From assembly GCA_947499955.1 (NCBI GenBank), contig CANMQI010000019.1, positions 1 to 64,000 on the forward strand: a stretch of DNA of 64,000 nucleotides. Reading direction: 5' to 3'. This stretch comes from an uncultured Granulosicoccus sp. Lineage in GTDB: Bacteria > Pseudomonadota > Gammaproteobacteria > Granulosicoccales > Granulosicoccaceae. The position numbers and the translations under genes were made by a program. Position 1 is the first letter of the stretch. Every line of letters starts with the position of its first letter. The notes under the pieces were generated by a model. It saw only the letters and a list, made by a program, of their open reading frames with translations. It did no database searches and had not been told where the DNA came from. This document shows, one piece after another, positions 26,016 through 37,654 of the stretch.

Positions 26016-28061
26016 TCAGCACAGTCGGAGGAATTCCAGATGCCTCTCGTACTGGTCCAGGCAATCATGGATCAGCTGCTCACCGGAGTAGCCCATGACA
26101 TCGTAATCCTGGCCGCCGTCTCCGGAATACACCTCGAGGCGCGCATATTTGTCGTGATCACCCACCATCCGACCGCCATAGCCGGGAACCGGTGACTCAC
26201 TCACCTGCACTCGGTAGATGAAGGGGTATTCCTCTGCCAGGGTTCGAAGCTCGACATAGGGGAGTTGCTTGTCGCCGCCTGTATGAACCCTGCCACTGAC
26301 CACATCGGCTGCAACCTGACCAGCAGACAGCTCTCTTGCCACCTCCTTGAGTGCAGGCTTGATGACGTCTTCCTGATAACGGCTTGCCGATGCGATGTCC
26401 ACGAAATTCACCGCCCTGGCCAATCGAGCCCGCCACGGCATGGCCGTATCCCTTTCCGAACTGTCTGCGCGTGCCGAGAGCATCAGTGGCAGTGTGTGCG
26501 CTCCGGAAGCTGTTCTGCACCCCTCGACTCGCAAGGCCTTCATCAGTCCCAGCATGACCAGCACCACAACAAAGGCAAACGGCAATCCGAAGATCACCGT
26601 CGCGTACTGCAACGCGTAGATGCCACCCACGGCGAGCACGGCTATCGTCAACAGCCCGGTCGACGCCGCCCACAGAATGCGCAGCCACGGGGCCGCATCG
26701 TCCTGGGCCGAGCGCAATCTGGAAGACAGGTTCGCCATCACCAGCGCACCGGAATCCGCCGAAGTGATGTAGAACAACAAGCCGACGAATACTGACAAGG
26801 CCACCACGAACTCGCCCAGAGGATAGCCTTCGAGCAAGGCATAGAACCCCGCTTCGGGCGATGCCAGTGCTTGCTCGGCGAAGGCTCTGTCACCGGCCAG
26901 AATCCTCTCGATGGCCGCATTGCCGAAAATGGAAATCCACATGACAACGTAGCTGAACGGAATGATCATGGTGCCCGCGACAAACTGGCGAATGGTGCGA
27001 CCCCGAGAGATACGTGCCAGAAACAGACCGACGAACGAGGCCCAGGCAATCCACCAGGCCCAGAAGAACAGCGTCCACAGGGACATCCATTCACTGGCAC
27101 CTTCAAAGGCGAAGGTCTCCATGGTCCTGCCAGCGAAGGTCTGTACGTAATCGCCGATGTTCATGACGATGGCATTGAGGATGAAGCCGGTCTTGCCGGT
27201 CACCAGTACCCAGCCGGCCAGGCCCAGAGCCAGAATCACGTTGAGCTGGGAGAGTATCCGAATCCCCTTGTCGACGCCGGTCGTCGCCGATATGGCGGCG
27301 ATCAGAACGGCGAGTACGATCAGCGCAATCTGCGCGCTCAGGCCCACTGGCACATCGAACAGGATGTTCAGACCCTGATTGAGAAATACGACTCCGATTC
27401 CCAGACTGGTGGCCACACCAAAGATCGTGCCCAGCACGGCAGCAGTATCCACGGTATGACCAAGCACACCATCGACACGTCGTCCGAATATCGGGTACAG
27501 CGCCGAGCGCACTGCCAGTGGCAGATCGGCACGGTAGGTAAAATAGCCGAGCGCCATCCCCATCAGGGCGTACAGTCCCCAGCCGGATATGCCGTAGTGA
27601 AACAGTGTCCAGACCGTAGCATCCCTGGCAGCCGCGATTGACTCGGGCTCCCCCGTGGGAGGCATCATGTACTGGCTCACCGGCTCGGCAACGGCGAAGA
27701 ACATCACATCGGTACCGATACCGGCGGCAAACAACATGGATGCCCAGGCGAAGGTGGAAAACTCGGGCGTTGAATGATCCGGCCCGAGCTTGATCGAGCC
27801 ATAGCGCGAGATGGCCAGATAGAGCACGAAGACCAGCACGGCGGTGGTCAGCAGGATATAGAACCAGCCGAACCAGTCCACCACATACCCCACTGCAGCC
27901 CCAATGAGCGCTTCGGCCTGCTGCGGGGCGACTATCGCCCAGATTGCCATCACCAGAACCCCGATTACCGAGGTCACGAAGACCGGAAGGCGGACACGGG
28001 GATTACCGCTCAGGGAGTGATCGTCGTCGCCAGACTTGTCGATACGGTCTACCGCACTCAT
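26016..28061 (-). CDS. betT: BCCT-family choline/betaine transporter
   Basis: A 681-residue secondary transporter with 12 predicted helices. The BCCT core motif is clear: WTLFFWAWWIAWASFVGLFL followed by ARISRGRTIRQF, and the glycine-rich helix MLFAAGIGTDVMFFAVAEP early on. The C-terminal hydrophilic tail of about 150 residues (from ARLARAVNFVDIASASR) is typical of BetT-type choline carriers that sense osmolarity. It lies 30 bases downstream of betB in the same direction, which supports choline as the substrate for glycine betaine synthesis. No betA or betI is visible in the window. Confidence 0.9.
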   Translation of the reverse strand: MSAVDRIDKSGDDDHSLSGNPRVRLPVFVTSVIGVLVMAIWAIVAPQQAEALIGAAVGYVVDWFGWFYILLTTAVLVFVLYLAISRYGSIKLGPDHSTPEFSTFAWASMLFAAGIGTDVMFFAVAEPVSQYMMPPTGEPESIAAARDATVWTLFHYGISGWGLYALMGMALGYFTYRADLPLAVRSALYPIFGRRVDGVLGHTVDTAAVLGTIFGVATSLGIGVVFLNQGLNILFDVPVGLSAQIALIVLAVLIAAISATTGVDKGIRILSQLNVILALGLAGWVLVTGKTGFILNAIVMNIGDYVQTFAGRTMETFAFEGASEWMSLWTLFFWAWWIAWASFVGLFLARISRGRTIRQFVAGTMIIPFSYVVMWISIFGNAAIERILAGDRAFAEQALASPEAGFYALLEGYPLGEFVVALSVFVGLLFYITSADSGALVMANLSSRLRSAQDDAAPWLRILWAASTGLLTIAVLAVGGIYALQYATVIFGLPFAFVVVLVMLGLMKALRVEGCRTASGAHTLPLMLSARADSSERDTAMPWRARLARAVNFVDIASASRYQEDVIKPALKEVARELSAGQVAADVVSGRVHTGGDKQLPYVELRTLAEEYPFIYRVQVSESPVPGYGGRMVGDHDKYARLEVYSGDGGQDYDVMGYSGEQLIHDCLDQYERHLEFLRLC

Positions 28062-28091
28062 ACAGGCTCCTCAACGCCATTGCCAGGGTGA

Positions 28092-29564
28092 TTACTCGAA
28101 CGAGGACTCCACGTCTCCCAACTCTACGTAGACGCTCTTGATCTGCGTGTAATGACTCAATGTAGCAAGTCCATTCTCACGTCCGACCCCCGACTGCTTG
28201 TAGCCTCCCACCGGCATTTCCACTGGCGACAGGTTGTAGTTGTTGATCCAGCATATACCGGCTTCCAGCTGGTGCACAACTCGATGAGCGCGACGCAGGC
28301 CTTCGGTGAACACCCCGGCAGCCAGACCGAAGTGCGTGGCGTTGGCACGACGAATGACTTCCTCTTCGCTGCTGAAACTCAGGATGGCCATGACCGGACC
28401 GAATATTTCCTCACGCACGATCGTCATGTCATCCGTGCAATCACTGAATACCGTAGGCGCGACAAAGGCACCCTTGGCAAAGGCAGGCTCGCTCATGCGA
28501 TCACCGCCAATCAGCAACCGCGCACCTTCGGACTTGCCGACTTCCAGGTAGCCCAGCACCTTTTCCAGATGCTGGAAGCTGACCAGTGGACCGAAGTTGG
28601 TAGCAGGGTCCAACGGGTCACCGCAACGTATGTTCCGGACTCGTTCGATCAGTTGCTGCTCGAAGGCGTCCTTGATGTCTTCATGCACGAAGACTCGAGT
28701 GCCGTTGGTGCAGATCTGACCGGAGCTGTAGAAGTTGGCCATCAGGGCCGCCGAGACAGCCTTTCCCAGATCCGCATCGTCAAAGATGATCAACGGCGAC
28801 TTGCCGCCCAGCTCCACCGTGACGTCCTTGAGGGTCGATGTGGCAGCGGCTGACGCCACTTTCTTGCCGGTACCCACCTCTCCTGTAAAGGAGACCTTGT
28901 CGATACCCTCGTGTGCGCTCAGCATGGCGCCGACACTGCCATCACCCTGAACCACGTTGAACACGCCGTCGGGCAGGCCTGCCTCGGTCAGGATCTCGGC
29001 AAGTTTCAGTGTCGTGAGCGGCGTCACTTCGCTGGGCTTGAAAACCATGGCGTTGCCGCAGGCCAGCGCCGGGGCAGATTTCCAGCAGGCGATCTGTATC
29101 GGGTAGTTCCAGGCACCGATGCCTGCGCATACGCCGAGTGGTTCGCGTCGCGTGTAGGCAAAAGCGGTTTCGCTGAGCGGAATCTGCTCGCCTTCCACCG
29201 CTTGTGCCAGGCCCGCATAATATTCCAGAGCGTCAGCACCCGATGCGATATCCACGGCAGCCGTTTCGGACAAGGGCTTGCCCGTGTCCAGTGTCTCCAG
29301 ATGCGCCAGTTCATCGTTACGCTCGCGCAGCAGGCTGACCGCCCGATGCATGATGCGGGCGCGCTCGACCCCGCTCATCGCCGCCCAGATGCGCTGGCCG
29401 GCTTGAGCCGCCTTCACGGCCTTGTCGACATCCGCCTGCGCGGCTTGCTGTACGCGGCAGATTACTTCACCCGTGGCGGGATTTATCGTCTCGAACGTCT
29501 CATCGGAAGTAGAGTTGACGAAACGACCATCAATGTAGAGAGTCTGCTCGGCTAACGGCTGCAT
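28092..29564 (-). CDS. betB: Betaine-aldehyde dehydrogenase
   Basis: A 490-residue NAD(P)-dependent aldehyde dehydrogenase forming glycine betaine from betaine aldehyde. Catalytic Cys is in [16 protein letters not shown] and the general-base Glu in [15 protein letters not shown]-binding residues are in [20 protein letters not shown]. The segment [19 protein letters not shown] near the C-terminus and the length are as in E. coli BetB. It is the promoter-proximal gene of a betB-betT operon. Choline oxidation to the aldehyde would need an enzyme encoded elsewhere. Confidence 0.92.
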   Translation of the reverse strand: MQPLAEQTLYIDGRFVNSTSDETFETINPATGEVICRVQQAAQADVDKAVKAAQAGQRIWAAMSGVERARIMHRAVSLLRERNDELAHLETLDTGKPLSETAAVDIASGADALEYYAGLAQAVEGEQIPLSETAFAYTRREPLGVCAGIGAWNYPIQIACWKSAPALACGNAMVFKPSEVTPLTTLKLAEILTEAGLPDGVFNVVQGDGSVGAMLSAHEGIDKVSFTGEVGTGKKVASAAATSTLKDVTVELGGKSPLIIFDDADLGKAVSAALMANFYSSGQICTNGTRVFVHEDIKDAFEQQLIERVRNIRCGDPLDPATNFGPLVSFQHLEKVLGYLEVGKSEGARLLIGGDRMSEPAFAKGAFVAPTVFSDCTDDMTIVREEIFGPVMAILSFSSEEEVIRRANATHFGLAAGVFTEGLRRAHRVVHQLEAGICWINNYNLSPVEMPVGGYKQSGVGRENGLATLSHYTQIKSVYVELGDVESSFE

Positions 29565-30064
29565 TCTTCATCCTCGCGGCGATTGTTCGATGGATCAGTG
29601 TACGTGGGAGCCATGCTCAAGGGTTTGTTTTTGTGGCTGCCCTGTCGTGATAGCGCTGCGCGGCAGCTACAGTCTGGTGTCCACGACACCCGATGAAACC
29701 GTCACCCTGGATGTGATTCAGGAGCGTCGTCGTGATGACGCTGCGCCCGATGCCATCGTGGCCGTCGGGGATGCCACCAATCTGCGCAGGGTTCTGTGCC
29801 TCGTGTTGCCGCTGCGTCAATCGAAAGGATCGACTGATCACTGCGAACTCATTGCTCGTGTGGCAAGTTCAGGCAAGCACAGGTATTGATGAGGTTGACG
29901 CGGATCTCAGCTCTGGCAATGCCGATGTCATGAGCACGGTGCTTGTGATAATTTGATCAGCAATTGACGGAATTGTCGACGGTGGCAACCAGGATCTGTG
30001 CGCGCCCTGCATGCACTTGCATGACAAACCAACTCTGCCACTGAATCAGCGAGAGTCCAATTCG
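29565..30064. other. Intergenic region without a convincing gene
   Basis: About 500 bases separate betB from the next gene and must contain the betB promoter. The open frames of up to 99 codons here are rich in Cys and Arg or lack ribosome sites, and resemble no protein. I see no clear operator. Confidence 0.4.
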
Positions 30065-31438
<1,374 letters not shown>

Positions 31439-31731
31439 CCGAATCGATACATTCATGGCAAACCCACCGCAGGGGCGCACGAGTTTGATGGCGAACACTG
31501 CCAGAAAGAACGCAGAGGGCAGATGCTTCCACAGAACCATCGCCCATCCAACCTGACAGGGCTACCATCCAAAGTCGCCTGACAACTAGTGCAGCGCATT
31601 ATAATGATGAAAATTTCCTGTCAGGAACCTACATTCCAATTTTTCACATGGTTTGTGAATTACTTATGTAATTGATTTTAATAGAATTATTTTCAATCGA
31701 CGACTCGATCGAAAAAACATGGCTTTTCATG
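31439..31731. other. AT-rich intergenic region upstream of the phasin promoter
   Basis: No gene is seen. The last 150 bases are markedly AT-rich (TTGATTTTAATAGAATTATT around 31671-31690), resembling an UP-element-like zone before a strong promoter. Confidence 0.4.
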
Positions 31732-31760
31732 TTGCACTGCAAAACATCCGCCCCTATAAT
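31732..31760 (+). promoter_or_regulatory. Consensus sigma70 promoter of the phasin gene
   Basis: TTGCAC at 31732-31737 and a perfect TATAAT at 31755-31760 are separated by 17 bases. This leaves a short 5' leader with AGGGA before the ATG at 31814 and predicts strong expression. Confidence 0.85.
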
Positions 31761-31813
31761 CCTTCCCATCGCGACAGACAACTGTCTTCACACTTCCAGA
31801 TAGGGATCAAATC

Positions 31814-32164
31814 ATGAACAACGCTACTACCAACATGAACGAACAATTCAAGCAAATGATGGACATGCAAGCCCGCGCTCTCGAGCCAATGCGTGCTTTC
31901 GCAACGGTTGCTGCCGATGCAGTAGAGCAACTTGCTCGCAAGAACTACGCAGTAGCCGGTGACGTACTGGAATCATCTACCAAGCAGGTTCACCTGACAG
32001 CGTCTGGCAAAGACCTGACTGAAGTTGCAACTGCCCAGGCTGCTGAAGCCAAGGCACTGGTTGAACTGATGAACACTCGTGCTGCTGAATACGCAGAACT
32101 GGCCAAGCAGGTTTCCAGCAAGGTAAAAGAAGCTTCCGAAAGCATGACTGCTTCTTTCAAGTAA
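31814..32164 (+). CDS. Phasin family protein
   Basis: A 116-residue, fully helical amphipathic protein of the phasin type that coats polyhydroxyalkanoate granules. Typical segments are MNEQFKQMMDMQARALEPM, the central ARKNYAVAGDVLESSTKQ, and the C-terminal heptad-like AKQVSSKVKEASESMTASF. It has no cysteine or tryptophan, as is common for phasins. A consensus promoter upstream and a terminator downstream make it a highly expressed single-gene unit. Two PHB-depolymerase-like esterases in the window fit a PHA-storing cell; the PHA synthase is not in this window. Confidence 0.88.
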   Translation: MNNATTNMNEQFKQMMDMQARALEPMRAFATVAADAVEQLARKNYAVAGDVLESSTKQVHLTASGKDLTEVATAQAAEAKALVELMNTRAAEYAELAKQVSSKVKEASESMTASFK

Positions 32165-32224
32165 GTTTCAGGATGTGCTGCTGACTCGCGATATCGCGAG
32201 CAGTATGCCAGTCAGCTGTTACTG

Positions 32225-32271
32225 ACCCGGATACCCGATGATTCAAGATCAACGGGTACTCCGGGTTTTTT
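32225..32271 (+). terminator. Rho-independent terminator of the phasin gene
   Basis: ACCCGGATACCCG pairs with CGGGTACTCCGGGT, allowing one bulged base, and the stem is followed by a run of T residues ending at 32271. Confidence 0.85.
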
Positions 32272-32801
32272 CGTTTTGCCCCCCTGGTCACCGGCTCAGG
32301 GATACGCTTTGTCACTGGTCGCGATAGTCCATCGTACACCTGGCTTGTTCGTGTCGGACAAGGCCTGATAGCGATAACAACCTCCGGCCGGCAAGGCAGA
32401 CGGCTGGATGATGACCCGTCATCACGGAGCGTCAGGCCTGGGGTTTTCTACGTCGTGACAAAAGCAGGCTGCAAACGTTACATGACGTCCGAATCCTGAC
32501 GAAAACGCCCTGAAAACGTGCAAATTGTATGCAACGCAATACAGTTAACATCTGACAACGCGCTATTAACAATTGCTCACAATGATACACAAGCAACTGA
32601 TATTTAAAGGATTTCAATATAAGCGTTAGTTCAAAAATCATCACAAAGTACCATATATAACGCACTGCAATAGTTGCATTCCCCTGAAGGAATACCTACG
32701 CTCATTCCTGGTTGGCTGCAGTCTGTCATCGAGTATTTGTCGCATGGAAGCGAATCTGCAAGAGGCCACAGACATGTCGATCACAGCAATGAGGTAGCAC
32801 C
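32272..32801. other. Intergenic region, no gene seen
   Basis: About 530 bases with an AT-rich centre (32520-32690). Small open frames on either strand show no family resemblance and poor starts. It should contain the promoter of the downstream esterase. Confidence 0.4.
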
Positions 32802-33812
32802 ATGAATCCGACACTGAGCGCCAGCACGCTGGCTGACTTGTTCGTCCGACACCCCGCACGATCCGCGCAAGGAGTCAGCCTGGATTCGACATTGCCACCG
32901 GGCACGAACCCGCATTCCCGTGAGCGAAACTACCGGCTGTATGTACCCGAAGGCCACGATCCCGGCAAACCCGCCTCACTGCTCGTCGTCCTGCACGGCT
33001 GTCACCAGACAAATGAGGACATTCAGAAAATCACCGGCTTCGATACGCTGGCAGACAAGGAGCAGTTCCTGGTGCTCTACCCCTATGTCACCAGCTACTC
33101 CGGGTACCGTGCACGCGAGTGCTGGGGCTGGTGGATCAAGGCGCACCGAACACGTGGCCGAGGCGAGGTGGAAGACATCTGGCGCATGGTTGAAAAGGTA
33201 CAGCAAGACTACGTCGTTGATTCCTCGCGACTCTACGTCTGCGGTTTGTCATCTGGCGGAGCCATGGCAGTCAACTGTCTCGTCGCTCACCCCGACCGGT
33301 TTGCCGGTGGTGCCAGTGTCGCTGGACTTGCTTACGGCGAGAGCCCATCCGCAGTAAGAGGCTCGGCCTTTTCCATGCCGCGCTACCATTCGCTACAACG
33401 ACTGTGCTCCGTGACCAACAGGAATCTGGCAGGTGCCGCCCCTCCCAACCTGCTCATCATTCACTCTGATGGCGATCAGGTCGTGTCGGATAAGGCAACT
33501 GACAATCTGGAACAGAGCTGGCGAGAGGTCGCGGGTCTCGACTCGCAAGGCAGTCACTGGCAAATCGATGGTGACGCCAACGGCGCCTCCTGGGCTCTGA
33601 CGGGTCATACCAATGACAATCAGCCACGACTACTCAGGCTGGAGACACCCGGCTTCCCGCACGGCTGGCTGGGTGGACCGGAAGGGCAGCACAGCAGCCC
33701 GGATGCACCGTGTATTTCAGAACTGATCTGGTGGCATCTGAATGCATCTGCCAGCAGAGAGCGCAGTCAGATTGAAACGCCTCGGGAGCAATTGCTGCAG
33801 AAGGCCAGCTGA
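32802..33812 (+). CDS. PHB depolymerase-like esterase
   Basis: A 336-residue alpha/beta hydrolase of the same family as the gene at 21838 but clearly divergent. Motifs are LLVVLHGCHQTNEDI (oxyanion region), ECWGWWIKAHRT, nucleophile elbow CGLSSGGAMAVN, the acid in IIHSDGDQVVS, and the His in PGFPHGWLGGPEG. No signal peptide is seen, so an intracellular location is likely. Its position shortly after the phasin gene suggests a link to polyhydroxyalkanoate turnover, but family members also act on other esters. Confidence 0.8.
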   Translation: MNPTLSASTLADLFVRHPARSAQGVSLDSTLPPGTNPHSRERNYRLYVPEGHDPGKPASLLVVLHGCHQTNEDIQKITGFDTLADKEQFLVLYPYVTSYSGYRARECWGWWIKAHRTRGRGEVEDIWRMVEKVQQDYVVDSSRLYVCGLSSGGAMAVNCLVAHPDRFAGGASVAGLAYGESPSAVRGSAFSMPRYHSLQRLCSVTNRNLAGAAPPNLLIIHSDGDQVVSDKATDNLEQSWREVAGLDSQGSHWQIDGDANGASWALTGHTNDNQPRLLRLETPGFPHGWLGGPEGQHSSPDAPCISELIWWHLNASASRERSQIETPREQLLQKAS

Positions 33813-34278
33813 GAATACCATCGGCCCCGGTGCGCATGACCGGGGTGAATACCTCTTGTGAAAACGGATCCACGACATCCGGCACACAAGGCGCAGAATT
33901 GTCATGACGTCTTTACACGGGAAATAAGGAAAAATCGAGACAATGGCAAGCTGCCCCTGTTCTGTGCCGGCACAGCCAATAAGATACGCGATGTCCCGCA
34001 TCAGAGCTTCTTGGCAAGATCGTCATGTGCACACCGACCATCAAACGCAGCTGCAAGCTAATCATTACTCTACTGATCATCAGTCAGCTGACAGCCTGCC
34101 CCCTGATTCCACCTCGTGACTCAGGCAGGCATGGTCCGGCTGGGCCTCATTATTCAGGCCGGTAACCCGCGCAGGAAACTTCCCGCCATGGACCGTCCTC
34201 ATCGAGTATCGATGCTTGCCAACCAGTCGTCTCAGAATATTACAAGCCCGGCAAGCCCGCAAATCTTGCAAAAATGAC
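33813..34278. other. Intergenic region with a GC-rich hairpin
   Basis: CCCCGGT (33825-33831) and ACCGGGG (33839-33845) form a perfect 7-bp stem 12 bases after the esterase stop. It lacks a T-run but may end that transcript. The remaining 430 bases show no convincing gene and must include the macA promoter. Confidence 0.4.
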
Positions 34279-35469
34279 ATGAAAGACAGACTGACGCACC
34301 TACCTCGATGGCTTCGCTACCTGATCCCTGCCGTACTGATTGTCGCAGCCGTGTGGGGCTGGAAATCGTATTCGAGTTCACAGGACGTGCCCCCACCGTC
34401 AACTGCCAGGGTTTCGCGTGAGACGGTCCGGGAAACCGTTCTGGCCACAGGCATCATCGAGGCAAATCAGCTGATCAGTGTCGGCGCCCGCGTGTCAGGG
34501 CAGATAGAAACACTGGCGGTGAAGTTGGGCCAGAATGTCGCTCAGGGCGATCTGATCGCACAGATCGACTCGCAGGATCAATAGAACGCGGTGCTGCAGG
34601 CCAAGGCCGCGCTGGCCAATATCGAAGCACAGATCGCCGCAACGCGGGCACGCCTGGCTCAATCCAGACATGACCTTGAGCGTGAAGAGCAGCTGCTGAC
34701 CAGCAACTTCACATCTACCGAAAATGTTGAAGCGGCAGGCCTGAACGTGCAAGTGTACGAGGCCGAGCTGGCGGCTCTGCAAGCGCAACTGTCCAGCGCC
34801 GAGGTCAATGTCTCGAACATGCAGATAGCACTGGAGCGCACCAGCGTCCATGCACCGATCTCGGGAACCGTGGTTGCCATTGTGGTCGATGAAGGTCAGA
34901 CCGTGAATGCCTCGCAAAGCACCCCCACCATCGTCAAGATTGCCGAACTGGACACCATGCTCGTCAAGACGGAAATTTCCGAAGCGGACATCGTTCAGGT
35001 GCGCCCGGGGCAGTCCGTCACCTTCTCGATTCTCGGTGAACATGATCGGGAGTTTGCCGCTGAAGTGCGCGAAGTGGAACCCGCCCCATCCGAGATAGAA
35101 ACCAGCGATACCATCTCCTCCGACGAAGCTGTCTACTACAACGCCTTGCTCGAAGTGGACAACCCGGATCATCTACTGCGCATTGGCATGACCACTCAGG
35201 TTTCCATCATCCTCGACAGCGCAGAGAATGTGCTGAGCGTGCCGGCAGCAGCCTTGCAACCGGGCCCGCAGGGGAGCTATCGGGTTCAGGTCTACGACCC
35301 TGCAACCGGCGAGCGCACCGCGAAAATCGTGGAAGTGGGCCTGAACAACGATGTGAGCGCCGCAATCCTCTCGGGACTCCGCGAGGGAGAAGCAGTCATT
35401 ATCGGTTCCACCATGATGCCATCCGAACCCGACAATCAACGGATGCGTATGCCGCCCATGGGGCTATGA
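34279..35469 (+). pseudogene. macA: macA, membrane fusion protein, interrupted by an in-frame TAG
   Basis: Both halves read in one frame and together form a 396-codon MacA/HlyD-type periplasmic adaptor, broken only by TAG at 34582-34584. The first part has an N-terminal membrane anchor (YLIPAVLIVAAVWGW) and the barrel-sandwich start (GRVSGQIETL-like, VAQGDLIAQIDSQDQ). The second has the coiled-coil hairpin (QAKAALANIEAQIAATRARL), HAPISGTVVAIVVDEGQTV and the beta-barrel (MLVKTEISEADIVQVRPGQS). The codon before the stop is CAA, and a single CAG-to-TAG change would explain it. It may be a true nonsense mutation, read-through, or a sequencing error. macB follows one base after the stop. Confidence 0.8.
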
Positions 35470-35470
35470 C

Positions 35471-37456
35471 ATGTCAGAGCCTCTGATCCATGCGCGCGGA
35501 CTGAGTCGAAGCTTCCAAGCCGGCGAAGAGACCATCACTGTGCTGCGAGACGTCGATATCGACATCTGGCCGGGTGAGATGGTGGCCATCATCGGCGCCT
35601 CGGGTTCCGGTAAATCCACCCTCATGAATATTCTGGGCTGCCTCGATCATCCCAGCGCAGGGCAGTATCACTTCGCCGGCCAGAATACCGGTGAACTGGA
35701 TCCTACGGCGCTGGCGAAATTGCGGCGTGAGCATTTCGGCTTCATATTTCAGCGCTACCAGCTGCTGTCCGATCTGGATGCACTGGGCAATGTCGAGATT
35801 CCGGCGATCTATTCAGGCGTCAATCGTGGCGAAAGACAGAGACGGGCAGCCGATCTGCTCGCTCAACTGGGCATGGCTGACCGCCTCGATCATCGCCCCG
35901 GGGAACTCTCGGGCGGACAGCAACAACGCGTCTCGGTAGCGCGTGCACTGATGAACGGGGGCGAGGTGATCCTGGCCGATGAACCCACCGGCGCACTGGA
36001 CAGCAAGAGTAGCGCCGAGCTGATCGAACTGCTGCTCGAACTCAATCGACAGGGTCATACCATCGTCATGGTGACTCATGATCCGAACGTCGCCAGGCAT
36101 GCGCACCGCACCATCGAGGTCAGTGACGGACGCATCATCTCGGACACCCGGGATACCAACGAGACAGTACAGAAGCAAGTGCAGCCTCTGCGGCAAGAAG
36201 TACTGGCACATACGCCGCCGCAAGCTGGCCCTGAGCCCACAGCTGATCGTGACGGCTCTCAACTGGCTCGATTGCGTGAAGCGCTGTCCATGTCAGTCAA
36301 GGCGCTGACGGCCCATCGGGTGCGTTCCCTGCTGACCATGCTGGGCATCATCATCGGTATCGCTTCGGTGGTTCTGGTCGTGGCGCTGGGCACCGGCAGC
36401 CAGGAAACCGTGCTGCAGAACATCAGTTCCCTGGGCACCAACACGATTACCGCCCGACCGGGAAGTGGCTTTGGTCGACGCGATGCACAACGTATCGAGA
36501 CGCTGGTGTCGGCGGACACCGATATACTGGCCCAACAGACTTTCGCCGATAGCGTGTCTCCCGCGGTATCAAACCCCTCTTCGGTCATCTACCGAAACGT
36601 GGAGGCCAGTGCCCAGATCAACGGCGTCAGCGGCGATTATTTCCAGGTACATAACTACAACACCGTCGTGGGAACGGTCTTTGGTGCTCGCCATGTGGAC
36701 GCGCTGGAACAGGTCGCCGTGATTGATGAAGATACGCGTGACACCTTCTTTACCGACGGTAGTAGTCCGATCGGACAAGTACTGCTGTTGGGACGGGTAC
36801 CCGTGCGCGTCATCGGCGTGGTCAGCTCCTCCGGCGCGACCTTCGGCCCGTCGTCCCTCAACGTGTGGATCCCCTATACCACTGCCATGGCCAGGGTATC
36901 CGGACAGAGCTTTCTGGACAGCATCGAGGTGCGCGTCGCCGATGGTTACGACACCACGCAGGCACAGAACGAGATCACGGCGATACTGACTGCGCAGCAT
37001 GGCAGCAAGGATTTCTTCCTCATCAACAGCGACACGATCCGCTCCACCATCACCTCGACCACACAGACTCTGACGTTGCTGGTGGCAGCCATTGCGCTCA
37101 TATCCCTGGTGGTCGGCGGCATCGGCGTAATGAATATCATGCTGGTCTCGGTCACCGAGCGCACCCGCGAGATCGGAGTGCGCATGGCTATCGGTGCCAG
37201 ACGTTCGGACATCATCGCGCAGTTCCTGATCGAAGCCGTACTGGTTTGCCTTATCGGCGGCGTGCTGGGTGTGCTGCTCGCGCTCTCGGCAGGTTATGCG
37301 GTGTCATCACTGAACGAGAAGGCCAATCTGGTGTTTTCGAACACGGCTATTGCGGTAGCCTTTCTGTCGGCAACCATGATCGGCATCACGTTCGGCTACC
37401 TGCCAGCAAGAGCAGCCTCACGCCTGGACCCGCTTGAGGCGCTGAACAGGGAATAG
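35471..37456 (+). CDS. macB: MacB-type ABC transporter (ATPase plus permease)
   Basis: A 661-residue fused protein. The ATPase (residues 1-225) has Walker A IIGASGSGKSTLMN, signature LSGGQQQRVSVARAL, Walker B VILADEPTGALDS and the H-loop VTHD. A linker leads to the first membrane helix (LLTMLGIIIGIASVVLVVAL), then a periplasmic MacB_PCD domain and three helices of the FtsX domain (LLVAAIALISLVVGGIGVMN, LIEAVLVCLIGGVLGVLLAL, VAFLSATMIGITFGYL). With MacA and a TolC-like outer-membrane channel it exports macrolides, peptides or heme-type compounds. The ORF is intact despite the interrupted macA upstream. Confidence 0.92.
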   Translation: MSEPLIHARGLSRSFQAGEETITVLRDVDIDIWPGEMVAIIGASGSGKSTLMNILGCLDHPSAGQYHFAGQNTGELDPTALAKLRREHFGFIFQRYQLLSDLDALGNVEIPAIYSGVNRGERQRRAADLLAQLGMADRLDHRPGELSGGQQQRVSVARALMNGGEVILADEPTGALDSKSSAELIELLLELNRQGHTIVMVTHDPNVARHAHRTIEVSDGRIISDTRDTNETVQKQVQPLRQEVLAHTPPQAGPEPTADRDGSQLARLREALSMSVKALTAHRVRSLLTMLGIIIGIASVVLVVALGTGSQETVLQNISSLGTNTITARPGSGFGRRDAQRIETLVSADTDILAQQTFADSVSPAVSNPSSVIYRNVEASAQINGVSGDYFQVHNYNTVVGTVFGARHVDALEQVAVIDEDTRDTFFTDGSSPIGQVLLLGRVPVRVIGVVSSSGATFGPSSLNVWIPYTTAMARVSGQSFLDSIEVRVADGYDTTQAQNEITAILTAQHGSKDFFLINSDTIRSTITSTTQTLTLLVAAIALISLVVGGIGVMNIMLVSVTERTREIGVRMAIGARRSDIIAQFLIEAVLVCLIGGVLGVLLALSAGYAVSSLNEKANLVFSNTAIAVAFLSATMIGITFGYLPARAASRLDPLEALNRE

Positions 37457-37654
37457 CGCGATATCCGCCGGCCACACACTGCGCAGCGAGCTGTCCGGCA
37501 ACCGGGTTGGAATTGAGGAAAGAATGAGCAACGTGCCTGTCATGGCGCAGAGAAGGGTCACGCAGGCATACCTTATGCCTCCCCCCTTTCTGAGATTCAC
37601 TCCTTTCAACCAGAGCCTCTTCCCCACCGTGGCTCGTACCGCAACCCTGACGAC

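Noticed and set aside
26871-27641. 256-codon plus-strand ORF opposite betT
   Set aside because: It is the antisense shadow of a well-supported transporter gene and has polar, low-complexity composition.
29590-29889. 99-codon ORF upstream of betB
   Set aside because: Atypical Cys-rich start, no ribosome site and no family resemblance. The opposite strand is equally open.
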